A stretch of 6,434 nucleotides of DNA from Pseudomonadota bacterium (GCA_023391395.1 JAEWBA010000191.1:1-6434), one strand, 5' to 3'. Positions 1 through 5,476 are shown, numbered from the stretch's first letter. A program made the numbers and translations. Notes: a model not told the origin generated them from the sequence alone.

Positions 1-675
1 GGTATGCACCCTCTGGCCAGGGATTGCGCTGGTCGCCTTTTCGAAATCCTGCATCAGCGATGCCGGTCCGCAGCAATAGAAGTGCGCGCCCGGCGGCGCC
101 TGCGCCACCAGTTGCGCAAGGTCCGGCTGGACATAATCCGGCTCCTCATTGAAGCGCAGGTCCAGGCGCCGGCTCTCACCGTCGGCGAGCCTCGTGAGCG
201 CCGGCAGCAGTGCCGCCTGCTCCGGCGAGCGGGCGCAATACAGCAGATGCCAGGAGCGGCCCAGCTCGTTCAGGCGCCGCACCATGGAATAGATGGGCGT
301 GATGCCGATGCCGCCCGCGATCAGCACGCTGTGCTCGGCGCCCTCCTCCAGCTCGAACAGATTGCGCGGAGGATGGATTTCCAGGATGTCGCCGACGTGC
401 AACCTCTGGTGCATGAATTCGGAACCGCCGCGGCTGCGCTCGTCTCGGCTCACTGCCACGACGTAACGATCCCGCTCCTTGGGCGAGTTCACCAGCGAGT
501 AGCTGCGCGAGAGTCCACCGGGCAGCAAGAGATCGATGTGCGCGCCGGCTGTGAATGACGGCAGGGGTGCATCCGACAGCGGCCGCAAGTCGAAGGATTT
601 GACGCGCAGCGCTTCCTGTGCGATCGCATGGACGCGCATGCGTAGCGGGACGACGGGGACTGGTTGGGAAATCAC
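1..675 (-). CDS. Phthalate-dioxygenase-reductase-type (VanB-like) oxidoreductase, 3' end cut by window edge
   Basis: This is the electron-transfer subunit of a two-component aromatic oxygenase. It would pass electrons from NAD(P)H through FMN and a 2Fe-2S centre to a terminal oxygenase in the cytoplasm. The 225 visible residues contain the flavin-binding RSYSL motif (57-61), the GGIGITPI nucleotide-binding loop (121-128) and the CCGP motif near the end of the NAD domain (201-204). The C-terminal plant-type ferredoxin domain with its four cysteines should lie beyond position 1; family members are about 315-325 aa. The GTG at 675 is chosen because AGGAAG (691-686) lies 10 nt upstream. An ATG at codon 13 (639) fits the usual family N-terminus but has no ribosome-binding site. 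It is the third gene of the minus-strand cluster. The family is clear; the substrate of the partner oxygenase cannot be told from this subunit. Confidence 0.93.
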   Translation of the reverse strand, partial: MISQPVPVVPLRMRVHAIAQEALRVKSFDLRPLSDAPLPSFTAGAHIDLLLPGGLSRSYSLVNSPKERDRYVVAVSRDERSRGGSEFMHQRLHVGDILEIHPPRNLFELEEGAEHSVLIAGGIGITPIYSMVRRLNELGRSWHLLYCARSPEQAALLPALTRLADGESRRLDLRFNEEPDYVQPDLAQLVAQAPPGAHFYCCGPASLMQDFEKATSAIPGQRVHT

Positions 676-696
676 GTGACGCTTTCTTCCTGAAGG

Positions 697-722
697 CCGG
701 CCGGGTCGATTCGCCCGGCCGG
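697..722 (-). other. GC-rich stem-loop just upstream of the reductase gene
   Basis: A perfect 9-bp inverted repeat, CCGGCCGGG (697-705) and CCCGGCCGG (714-722), flanks an 8-nt loop. Two further C-G pairs can form inside the loop (707/713 and 708/712). It is transcribed on the minus strand between the RidA-family and reductase genes and ends six bases before the reductase ribosome-binding site. No T tract follows it, so it is not a standard intrinsic terminator. It may act in mRNA processing or stability, or limit downstream expression. Confidence 0.7.
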
Positions 723-735
723 TTCCGTTCGAACG

Positions 736-765
736 CGGCGATCAGCCGGATCAGGCTAATCGCCG
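736..765 (-). other. Intercistronic stem-loop, 12-position stem
   Basis: CGGCGAT (736-742) pairs with ATCGCCG (759-765). After one C/A mismatch (743/758) the stem continues with AGCC (744-747) pairing GGCT (754-757) around a 6-nt loop. On the minus-strand transcript it lies after the RidA-family stop codon and before the 697-722 hairpin. There is no downstream U run, so Rho-independent termination is unlikely. Confidence 0.65.
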
Positions 766-770
766 GATGT

Positions 771-788
771 TTTCCTGTGCTTAGGAAA
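771..788 (-). other. Small stem-loop directly after the RidA-family stop codon
   Basis: TTTCCT (771-776) and AGGAAA (783-788) form a perfect 6-bp stem with a 6-nt loop, starting at the first base after the TGA. It is the first of three consecutive inverted repeats in the 113-bp gap. Alone it is AU-rich and weak. Confidence 0.4.
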
Positions 789-1178
789 TCAAGCCTTCTT
801 TGCCGCCACGCACTCCACCTCGACCTTCAGTTCCGGCATCACGAAGCCGGATACGAAGATGAGCGTCGATGCCACCGGCACATCGTTGAGCTTGCTGTCG
901 CGGATACGGCGCGCCGCGCCGAGGTCGGCGCGATCGACCATATACATCGTGATCTTCACGATATCTTCCGGTCCCATGTCGCCTTCCTTCAGGATTTCGA
1001 GGATGTTGTCCATCGCGATGGCGAACTGGGATTCGAAATCTTCCGGGCATTTCCCATCCTTGGTGATGCCGACTTGCCCGGAGGTGTAGACCCAGCGCAG
1101 GCCGGGTTCGACCAGGGTGCCGTTTGCGTAATTGGAGACGGGAGCAAGAATCGTGGAAGGGTTGAGTTTCTTGATCAT
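789..1178 (-). CDS. RidA/YjgF/YER057c/UK114-family protein without the canonical arginine
   Basis: This is a 129-aa single-domain protein of the length and fold of the RidA family, whose best-known members form cytoplasmic trimers that deaminate reactive enamine/imine intermediates. Family landmarks are YTSGQVG (31-37), the helix FAIAMDNILEILKEG (52-66), DIVKITMYMVD (72-82) and the C-terminal strand KVEVECVA (118-125). In E. coli RidA the carboxylate-binding Arg105 sits in the P-A-R-S context. Here the matching stretch is P101-V-A-S-T, so Ala103 replaces it. That places the protein among the Rid subtypes not expected to have classical imine deaminase activity. The ATG at 1178 is chosen over an in-frame ATG at 1238 because AAAGGA lies 8 nt upstream and the family N-terminus fits. 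It lies 41 bp after the binding-protein gene, probably in the same operon. Its role in the pathway is unknown. Confidence 0.92.
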   Translation of the reverse strand: MIKKLNPSTILAPVSNYANGTLVEPGLRWVYTSGQVGITKDGKCPEDFESQFAIAMDNILEILKEGDMGPEDIVKITMYMVDRADLGAARRIRDSKLNDVPVASTLIFVSGFVMPELKVEVECVAAKKA

Positions 1179-1219
1179 GAAAATTGTCCTTTGTTCGTTG
1201 GTTTCGGATGGTTCGGCGC

Positions 1220-2425
1220 TTATTTCCAAAGCGCGCACTTCGATTCGGCCTTTTGTGTATAGGCCTCGCTACCCACCACGGTTCCGACTTTCTTGAAGTA
1301 GTCCCATGGGTACTTGGATTCGGCCGGCGACTTCACCTGCATCAGGGACATGTCGTACACCATGCGGCCGTCCGGACGAATCACTCCGTGGCTGGTGAAC
1401 ATGTCTTTGATCGGCGTTCTCTTCATTTCCGCCATCACTTTGTCGGAGTCGTCGGTGCCGGTGGCCTTTACCGCCTTGAGATAAGTGGTGACGGCGGAAT
1501 AGCTGCCGGCCTGCGCCATCGTGGCCTGCTTTTTCATGACGGCGAAGTAGCGCTTGGACCAGGCGCGCGACTCGGGACTCTGATCCCAGTACCAGCCGTC
1601 GGTCAGGTACATGCCCTGTGTGATTTCCAGACCCAATGCATGGACGTCGGGAATGGCAAACAGCAGGCCCGCCATCTTCATGTTCTTCAGCGCGCCGAAC
1701 TCCCGGGCTGCCTTGACCGTGTTGATGGCGTCGCCGCCGGCATTCGCCAGGCCGAGGATTTGCGCCTTCGATGCCTGTGCCTGCAGGATCATTGCGGAGA
1801 CATCGGGAGCATTGATCGGATGCCGCGCACTGCCCACCACTTTTCCGCCTTCCGCCTCCACCACGGCGCCCGCTTCCTTTTCCAAGGAGTGGCCGAACGC
1901 GTAATCGACCGTGATGAAATACCAGGATTTGCCGCCATTGCGCGTCACTGCCTGCGCCGTGCCGCGCGACAGGGCGACGGTGTCGTAGGCGTAGTGCACG
2001 GTGTAAGGCGTGCATTCCTCATTGGTCAGGCGCGGGGTCGAAGTACCCACGGCGATATAGATTTTTTTCTTCTCGGCGGCGATTCGCGCCACCGGCAGGA
2101 CTGCGCTGGAAGCGCCGTCGCCGATGATCACGTCCACGCCGTGCCGATCCAGCCATTCGCGCCCCTTGGAAGCAGCAATGTCGCCCTTGTTCAGGTGGTC
2201 GACCACCAGCACTTCGATCTTCTTGCCGTTGATGGCGCCGCCCATGTCGGCCACCGCCATCTTCACCGCCTCGACGCTGCCGGCGCCGGTGTTGTCCGCA
2301 TAGACGCCGGTCAAATCGGTCGACACGCCGATCCTAATGACGTCGTCGGAGATCTGGGCAAACGCCGCCTGAGCCGCAAACGCACCCAGTACCGGAGCTG
2401 CCATACAGAGTTGTCTCAATTTCAT
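1220..2425 (-). CDS. ABC importer periplasmic substrate-binding protein (Peripla_BP_6, branched-chain amino acid/aromatic-acid type)
   Basis: This 401-aa protein captures a small ligand in the periplasm for a branched-chain-amino-acid-type (HAAT) ABC importer. The signal peptide is clear: basic MKLRQL, a hydrophobic stretch to about residue 22, and a likely type I cut at AFA|Q (23/24). The mature start, DDVIRIGVSTDLTGVYAD (27-44), is typical of type-1 binding proteins. VDVIIGDGASSAVLPVARIA (97-116) and NEECTPYTVHYAYDT (135-149) match the subgroup common in Burkholderiales, where homologues are often assigned to aromatic or organic-acid uptake. Cysteines occur at 138 and 397, and the protein ends CALWK. 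AAGGCG just upstream of the ATG at 2425 is the probable ribosome-binding site. No permease or ATPase gene lies in the window; they may be further left or elsewhere. It is the first gene of the minus-strand cluster. The exact ligand is not predictable. Confidence 0.94.
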   Translation of the reverse strand: MKLRQLCMAAPVLGAFAAQAAFAQISDDVIRIGVSTDLTGVYADNTGAGSVEAVKMAVADMGGAINGKKIEVLVVDHLNKGDIAASKGREWLDRHGVDVIIGDGASSAVLPVARIAAEKKKIYIAVGTSTPRLTNEECTPYTVHYAYDTVALSRGTAQAVTRNGGKSWYFITVDYAFGHSLEKEAGAVVEAEGGKVVGSARHPINAPDVSAMILQAQASKAQILGLANAGGDAINTVKAAREFGALKNMKMAGLLFAIPDVHALGLEITQGMYLTDGWYWDQSPESRAWSKRYFAVMKKQATMAQAGSYSAVTTYLKAVKATGTDDSDKVMAEMKRTPIKDMFTSHGVIRPDGRMVYDMSLMQVKSPAESKYPWDYFKKVGTVVGSEAYTQKAESKCALWK

Positions 2426-2502
2426 ATCACGCCTTTTTTTAATAAATCGTCATCCTCCGCCCACGTGCCACTTCCCGTCGGCGCCATTCGAGCCACTGCC
2501 GA

Positions 2503-2523
2503 CCGGACTCCCAGAGCGTCCGG
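2503..2523. promoter_or_regulatory. Inverted repeat CCGGAC-N9-GTCCGG, possible operator
   Basis: The 6-bp arms CCGGAC (2503-2508) and GTCCGG (2518-2523) are perfect and separated by 9 bp. The dyad centre is about 88 bp upstream of the binding-protein start codon. Its overall length of 21 bp is close to the 22-bp span of Crp/Fnr-type sites, but the arms do not match the CRP (TGTGA) or FNR (TTGAT) consensus. It could be an operator for the divergent regulator, or a leader hairpin. Confidence 0.35.
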
Positions 2524-2557
2524 ATCCTGCCTCCGCCTGAAAACAAAGAAGCTTGCT

Positions 2558-2583
2558 CACGACTAGTGTCTTTCCAAGTCGTG
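2558..2583. promoter_or_regulatory. Inverted repeat CACGACT-N12-AGTCGTG, possible operator
   Basis: Two perfect 7-bp arms, CACGACT (2558-2564) and AGTCGTG (2577-2583), are separated by 12 bp. The arm centres are 19 bp apart, nearly two helical turns, so a dimeric regulator could contact both from one face. It lies about 145 bp upstream of the binding-protein start and 255 bp upstream of the Crp/Fnr start. The regulator that binds it is not known. Confidence 0.4.
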
Positions 2584-2711
2584 CAGCCGTCTGTCTATTA
2601 GTTAACATTGGGGATTTCCGGCGCCCGCCCGCTCGTTTGCCTGCGGCGGAAGCCTGGAACGGGACAGGAAGGACGGGTGGTAGCGCGTTATCGAATCCGG
2701 GTGCTCCATGC

Positions 2712-2730
2712 CCGCGCAGGGGATGCGCGG
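2712..2730 (+). other. GC-rich stem-loop upstream of the Crp/Fnr gene
   Basis: CCGCGCA (2712-2718) pairs perfectly with TGCGCGG (2724-2730) around a GGGGA loop. If transcription starts upstream, it would sit in the leader of the Crp/Fnr mRNA about 108 nt before the start codon. No T run follows. Confidence 0.4.
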
Positions 2731-2838
2731 CGCTTTCAGGTAAAGTCGAGAGCGCAGGAGGAATACGCTGTACGATGATCGTAGCCGGTCTCCAGGAAAC
2801 TTTCCGTCCAGCAGACAGCAGAAACCAGCGAGCAGAGC

Positions 2839-3627
2839 ATGTATATCCCACCAGGTTCAGAACTTCCAGGTGCTTCAAAAGCGGTGAAAGCCGTTGGCAG
2901 TCCCTCTTCCGAAGAGGTATGGCCGGCCACCTCGGAGTGCAGATGGTCGATGGCATTCGAAGGATTGACGCCGGAAGAATGCGCCATCGTGCACGGCAGC
3001 GTGCACCGGCGCCGCTATGGTGCGCGCGAGAGGATCTTCGATATGGGAGATCAGGCAGATGCGCTCTTGGTCGTCGAATCCGGCCGCATCCGGATGTTCC
3101 ATTGCAGCGCAAGCGGCGAAGAATTCACGATCTGCATCTGGCCGGCGGGCCATACCCTGGGCTTGCTGAGCACCCTGCTCGACCAGAAAAGAATCGTATC
3201 GGCAGAGAGTGTCGAAAGCACGGTCCTGCTTTCCTTTCCGCGCCAGAAGCTGCTGGAATTGATGCGGACCATCCCGACGTTTGCCATTAATATCGCCCGC
3301 CTGGCGGCATCGCTTGCGAAGGAAAGCATCGTCAGCACCAGCCCTTTGGTGCTGGACCCTGCCCCCGTGCGCTTGGGCAAGGTGCTGGCCAAGCTGGCGA
3401 TGGTCGATCCAGACAGTTCGGCGGGCTCCGCGCTGGTCGTGCGCGGCTTGAACCAGGAAGATCTGGCGAGCATGGTCGGCGTCACCCGGACCTGGCTAAC
3501 GCTCATGCTGTCCACGCTGGAGAGCAACGGGCTGATCTGGCGCAAGCGGCTCCAGATCGGAATACACGACTTGGATGCCTTGCAAAAGTTCTGCCACACC
3601 GCGGGCCGCAAGCCTCATCGGGCCTGA
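2839..3627 (+). CDS. Crp/Fnr-family transcriptional regulator (local regulator candidate)
   Basis: This DNA-binding regulator has an N-terminal cyclic-nucleotide-type beta-barrel (about residues 40-150, with GDQADALLVVESGRIRMF at 70-87), a dimerisation helix (about 145-168) and a C-terminal winged helix-turn-helix (about 202-248, with LNQEDLASMVGVTRTWL at 204-220). Where CRP has the cAMP-binding FGEL segment, this protein reads LGLL (107-110). The key Glu is therefore missing and cAMP is an unlikely ligand. No Fnr-type cysteine cluster is present. From the ATG at 2839 it is 262 aa, longer than the usual 220-240, and the first 35 or so residues look unlike the family. There is no good ribosome-binding site at 2839. 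An in-frame stop (2782-2784) limits any upstream extension. An ATG at 2950 (225 aa, GGAG 12 nt upstream) is the main alternative, but it would trim the usual N-terminal helix. It is divergent from the catabolic cluster, so it probably controls it. Confidence 0.88.
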   Translation: MYIPPGSELPGASKAVKAVGSPSSEEVWPATSECRWSMAFEGLTPEECAIVHGSVHRRRYGARERIFDMGDQADALLVVESGRIRMFHCSASGEEFTICIWPAGHTLGLLSTLLDQKRIVSAESVESTVLLSFPRQKLLELMRTIPTFAINIARLAASLAKESIVSTSPLVLDPAPVRLGKVLAKLAMVDPDSSAGSALVVRGLNQEDLASMVGVTRTWLTLMLSTLESNGLIWRKRLQIGIHDLDALQKFCHTAGRKPHRA

Positions 3628-3633
3628 TACAAA

Positions 3634-3646
3634 GGCGCGTGGCGCC
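3634..3646 (+). other. Weak hairpin after the Crp/Fnr gene
   Basis: GGCGC (3634-3638) and GCGCC (3642-3646) form a 5-bp stem with a 3-nt loop, six bases after the Crp/Fnr stop codon. No T tract follows, so a terminator is not supported. The 72-bp gap also holds a tandem TTCATCT duplication (3670-3676, 3677-3683). Read-through into the 5'-nucleotidase gene is possible. Confidence 0.25.
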
Positions 3647-3699
3647 GCGTACACCGTTCCAAGCTGCGATTCATCTTTCATCTATTTAGCAAACCAAGC

Positions 3700-4617
3700 A
3701 TGCCTGTTTCACTGGATAACCTGCTCGTCGTCGGCATTTCCTCGCGCGCCCTGTTCGACCTGGAAGCGGAGGAAGCGATTTTCCGCACCCAGGGACTGGA
3801 AGCCTACCGCCGTCACCAGATCGAGCATGAAAACGAAATCCTGAAGCTGGGCGCCGGCTTCGCCCTGGTGCGCGCGCTGTTGAAGCTGAACGTGCTGACC
3901 CACAACCAGCGTTTCGTCGAAGTGGTCATCATGTCGCGCAACTCCTCCGAGACATCGCTGCGCATCTTCAACTCGATCAAGCATTACGGACTCGATATCA
4001 CGCGCGCCGTGCTTTCCGGCGGCGCCTCGCTGGCGCCCTACCTGAAAGCCTTCAATGTCAGCCTGTTTCTCTCGCTGCATGAAGACGACGTACAGGCGGC
4101 GATCAACTCCGGCGTCGCCGCCGCCCTGCTCTACCAGAAGCCGCAGAATGCCTTCGAGGAACTGGACCAGATCCGCATCGCCTTCGACGGCGACGCCGTG
4201 ATCTTTTCAGACGAGTCCGAGCGCATCTTCCAGAACCAGGGCATCGAAGCCTTCGAGAACTACGAGCGCGAAAATGCCATGAAGCCCTTGCCGGAAGGAC
4301 CGTTCGCGCGGCTGCTGAAGGCGCTGTCCTATATCCAGAACAACGTCAAGGATGGCGACAGCAGGGTCGCGCCGATCCGCACCGCCCTCGTCACCGCGCG
4401 TTCCTCGCCGGCGCATGAACGCGTGATCCGCACCTTGCGCGCCTGGGATGTCGCCATCGACGAGACCTTCTTCATGGGCGGCGTCTCGAAATCCGACGTG
4501 CTGGCCGCCTTCAAGCCGCACATCTTCTTCGACGACCAGCCGGGACATTGCGACCGTGCGGCGCCGCTGGTGCAGACCGGGCGCGTGCCGCTGCGTCTGG
4601 GCCTGGACGGCGAATAA
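3700..4617 (+). CDS. Cytosolic 5'-nucleotidase, cN-I type (5-nucleotidase family PF06189)
   Basis: This 305-aa soluble protein of the HAD-fold 5'-nucleotidase family is related to vertebrate NT5C1. Family members hydrolyse AMP and similar nucleoside monophosphates to nucleoside and phosphate. Diagnostic parts are the N-terminal GISSRALFDLE (12-22), NSIKHYGLDI (91-100), the nucleophile/acid motif FDGDAVIFSDESE (162-174, with Asp163 and Asp165), PIRTALVTARSSP in the C-terminal third, and the late acidic motif HIFFDDQ. The length matches the family and no signal peptide is present. Residues 12-62 and about 160-215 are similar to each other, an internal duplication. The ATG at 3700 has no clear ribosome-binding site, but no in-frame upstream ATG/GTG/TTG fits better and the N-terminus matches the family. 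The DUF924 gene follows after 23 bp. It probably acts in purine nucleotide turnover; the physiological substrate is not shown. Confidence 0.93.
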   Translation: MPVSLDNLLVVGISSRALFDLEAEEAIFRTQGLEAYRRHQIEHENEILKLGAGFALVRALLKLNVLTHNQRFVEVVIMSRNSSETSLRIFNSIKHYGLDITRAVLSGGASLAPYLKAFNVSLFLSLHEDDVQAAINSGVAAALLYQKPQNAFEELDQIRIAFDGDAVIFSDESERIFQNQGIEAFENYERENAMKPLPEGPFARLLKALSYIQNNVKDGDSRVAPIRTALVTARSSPAHERVIRTLRAWDVAIDETFFMGGVSKSDVLAAFKPHIFFDDQPGHCDRAAPLVQTGRVPLRLGLDGE

Positions 4618-4630
4618 GACGAGACAATCC

Positions 4631-4635
4631 GGGAG
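4631..4635 (+). promoter_or_regulatory. Ribosome-binding site for the DUF924 gene
   Basis: GGGAG lies 5 nt before the GTG at 4641 and decides that start. The reading frame stays open upstream to at least 4548, inside the 5'-nucleotidase gene, but that upstream part has no family similarity. Confidence 0.75.
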
Positions 4636-4640
4636 CCGAC

Positions 4641-5177
4641 GTGTATCAAGAATTGCTGACTTTCTGGTTCGAAGAGACGTCACCTGAATCGTGGTGGGCC
4701 GTCAATCCCGAGTTCGACGCCCATCTGTGGGAGCGATTTTCCCACCTCCTCGAGCAGGCGGCGCGCGGAGAACTGTTCGCCTGGCGCGAGGAAGCCCGGG
4801 GCCGGCTCGCGGAGATCCTGGTGCTCGACCAGTTGTCCCGCAATATCTATCGCAATACCCCGGCGGCATACGCGCAGGACGCCATGGCCCTCGCGCTGGC
4901 CCAGGAAGCCGTCCGCGCCGGAGTGCACAAGGCCATCTCCCCTGTGGAATGCGCGTTTCTCCTGCTGCCCTACATGCACAGCGAATCGAGGAAGATCCAC
5001 GTCGTCGCGGAAAGCCTGTATCGGGAATTCGCGCCCGCCGACAACCTCGACTTTGAGCTCAGGCATAAGGCCATCATCGACCGTTTCGGCCGCTACCCCC
5101 ATCGGAACAGGATTCTCGGGCGCGAATCGACCCCCGAAGAGATCGAATTCCTGAAACAGCCGGGCTCAAGTTTTTAG
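4641..5177 (+). CDS. DUF924-family protein (PF06041)
   Basis: This is a 178-aa soluble, helical protein of the widespread DUF924 family, which has a tetratricopeptide-like fold and no established biochemical function. Family hallmarks run in order: LLTFWFEE (5-12), WWAVNPEFD (18-26), the signature LDQLSRNIYRNTPAAYAQD (62-80), PYMHSES (110-116), and near the C-terminus GRYPHRNRILGRESTPEE (150-167). The length is normal. Translation starts at GTG 4641, supported by GGGAG 5 nt upstream and by the usual family N-terminus, in which the aromatic WF comes within about ten residues. It follows the 5'-nucleotidase gene by 23 bp on the same strand, so the two are very likely co-transcribed. That link hints at a shared process but does not define one. 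No terminator hairpin with a T tract is seen after the stop. Confidence 0.93.
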   Translation: MYQELLTFWFEETSPESWWAVNPEFDAHLWERFSHLLEQAARGELFAWREEARGRLAEILVLDQLSRNIYRNTPAAYAQDAMALALAQEAVRAGVHKAISPVECAFLLLPYMHSESRKIHVVAESLYREFAPADNLDFELRHKAIIDRFGRYPHRNRILGRESTPEEIEFLKQPGSSF

Positions 5178-5326
5178 CGCCGGGCGCCCTACCCGAGTGC
5201 ATCCCGTTTCCCGACGGATTTCACATGCCTTCCCGATTGCCGTCAGCAGGCAAAGCGAGATGCAGCGTCGCTTCAATTCGGAGTAAAGAGCTGAAGTGCC
5301 ATCGGCTGGCCTAGGTACGGTTTCCA

Positions 5327-5341
5327 TGTTGATAATCAACA
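5327..5341. promoter_or_regulatory. Perfect 15-bp palindrome TGTTGATAATCAACA, operator candidate
   Basis: The arms TGTTGAT and ATCAACA are perfectly inverted around a single central A. The site lies about 135 bp upstream of the ATG at 5477, in the AT-rich half of the intergenic region. It contains the Fnr half-sites TTGAT and ATCAA, but these are 1 bp apart rather than the 4 bp of a canonical FNR/ANR box, so it is not a standard FNR site. A short compact palindrome of this kind fits binding by a small dimeric repressor. Confidence 0.5.
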
Positions 5342-5433
5342 ACAAGTAAGCAAAAACAACCATCCGGCACTTGTGCTATGTAAGCAAGCGAACAGACGGC
5401 AGGAGACCTTGCTAAGACAATAGAATTTCCTGG

Positions 5434-5463
5434 AATAAGGCCAAATAAGCACAAATAACGACC
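5434..5463 (+). repeat. Three 10-bp phased AATAA repeats upstream of the receiver-like gene
   Basis: AATAAGGCCA (5434-5443), AATAAGCACA (5444-5453) and AATAACGACC (5454-5463) follow each other with an exact 10-bp period, ending 13 nt before the ATG at 5477. The spacing is close to one helical turn. As DNA they could bend or bind a protein cooperatively. As RNA they form an unstructured A-rich leader of ARN-like triplets, which could bind Hfq or help a gene that has no obvious Shine-Dalgarno sequence. The role is inferred only. Confidence 0.5.
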
Positions 5464-5476
5464 ACGCACGAAACGA

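Larger units (their letters stand above)
2426..2838. promoter_or_regulatory. 413-bp divergent intergenic region (binding-protein operon / Crp-Fnr gene)
   Basis: This stretch separates two divergent genes and must hold both promoters. I saw no convincing sigma-70 -35/-10 pair or sigma-54 site on either strand. It contains two inverted repeats nearer the binding-protein gene (2503-2523 and 2558-2583), a GTTAAC palindrome inside an AT-rich patch near 2600, a GC hairpin (2712-2730), a T7 run at 2434-2440 next to the binding-protein start, and an AGGAGG with no matching gene frame (2756-2761). Reading frames across it are out of phase with both neighbours and show no family features. Confidence 0.6.
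5178..5476. other. 299-bp non-coding stretch, AT-rich toward its right end
   Basis: No gene-like frame is seen here. The left half is GC-rich and contains only short imperfect repeats near the DUF924 stop codon. From about 5320 rightward the sequence becomes A-rich. It holds a perfect palindrome (5327-5341), an 8-bp direct repeat GTAAGCAA (5346-5353 and 5380-5387) and three 10-bp phased repeats (5434-5463). It most likely carries the promoter and leader of the gene at 5477. No clear -35/-10 pair could be assigned, and a small RNA cannot be excluded. Confidence 0.5.

Noticed and set aside
4..558. Plus-strand open frame of 184 codons opposite the reductase
   Set aside because: It is the shadow of the reductase gene, whose flavin and NAD motifs are clear on the other strand. 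No ribosome-binding site or domain was seen.
697..722. Rho-independent terminator after the RidA-family gene
   Set aside because: The stem is strong, but neither strand has a T tract after it, and the reductase ribosome-binding site starts six bases beyond.
618..1262. Plus-strand open frame of 214 codons across the RidA-family gene
   Set aside because: It lies antisense to the RidA-family gene and runs through the three hairpins. Its translation resembles no known family.
1184..2566. Plus-strand open frame of 460 codons opposite the binding-protein gene
   Set aside because: The minus strand encodes an unmistakable binding protein with a signal peptide and ribosome-binding site. The plus frame is rich in His and Arg in the manner of antisense GC-rich frames and shows no family motif.
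2553..3290. Plus-strand frame of 245 codons overlapping the regulator, containing the ATG at 2775 behind AGGAGG
   Set aside because: The translation is Arg-rich, lacks domains and is out of frame with the regulator it overlaps. Only the orphan ribosome-binding site was kept, as an observation.
3051..3611. Minus-strand open frame of 186 codons opposite the first Crp/Fnr gene
   Set aside because: The plus strand carries the beta-barrel and helix-turn-helix. The minus frame is low-complexity, Ser-rich antisense translation.
5327..5341. Canonical FNR/ANR box
   Set aside because: The half-sites TTGAT and ATCAA are present, but the spacer is 1 bp instead of 4, so the site was recorded only as a palindrome.
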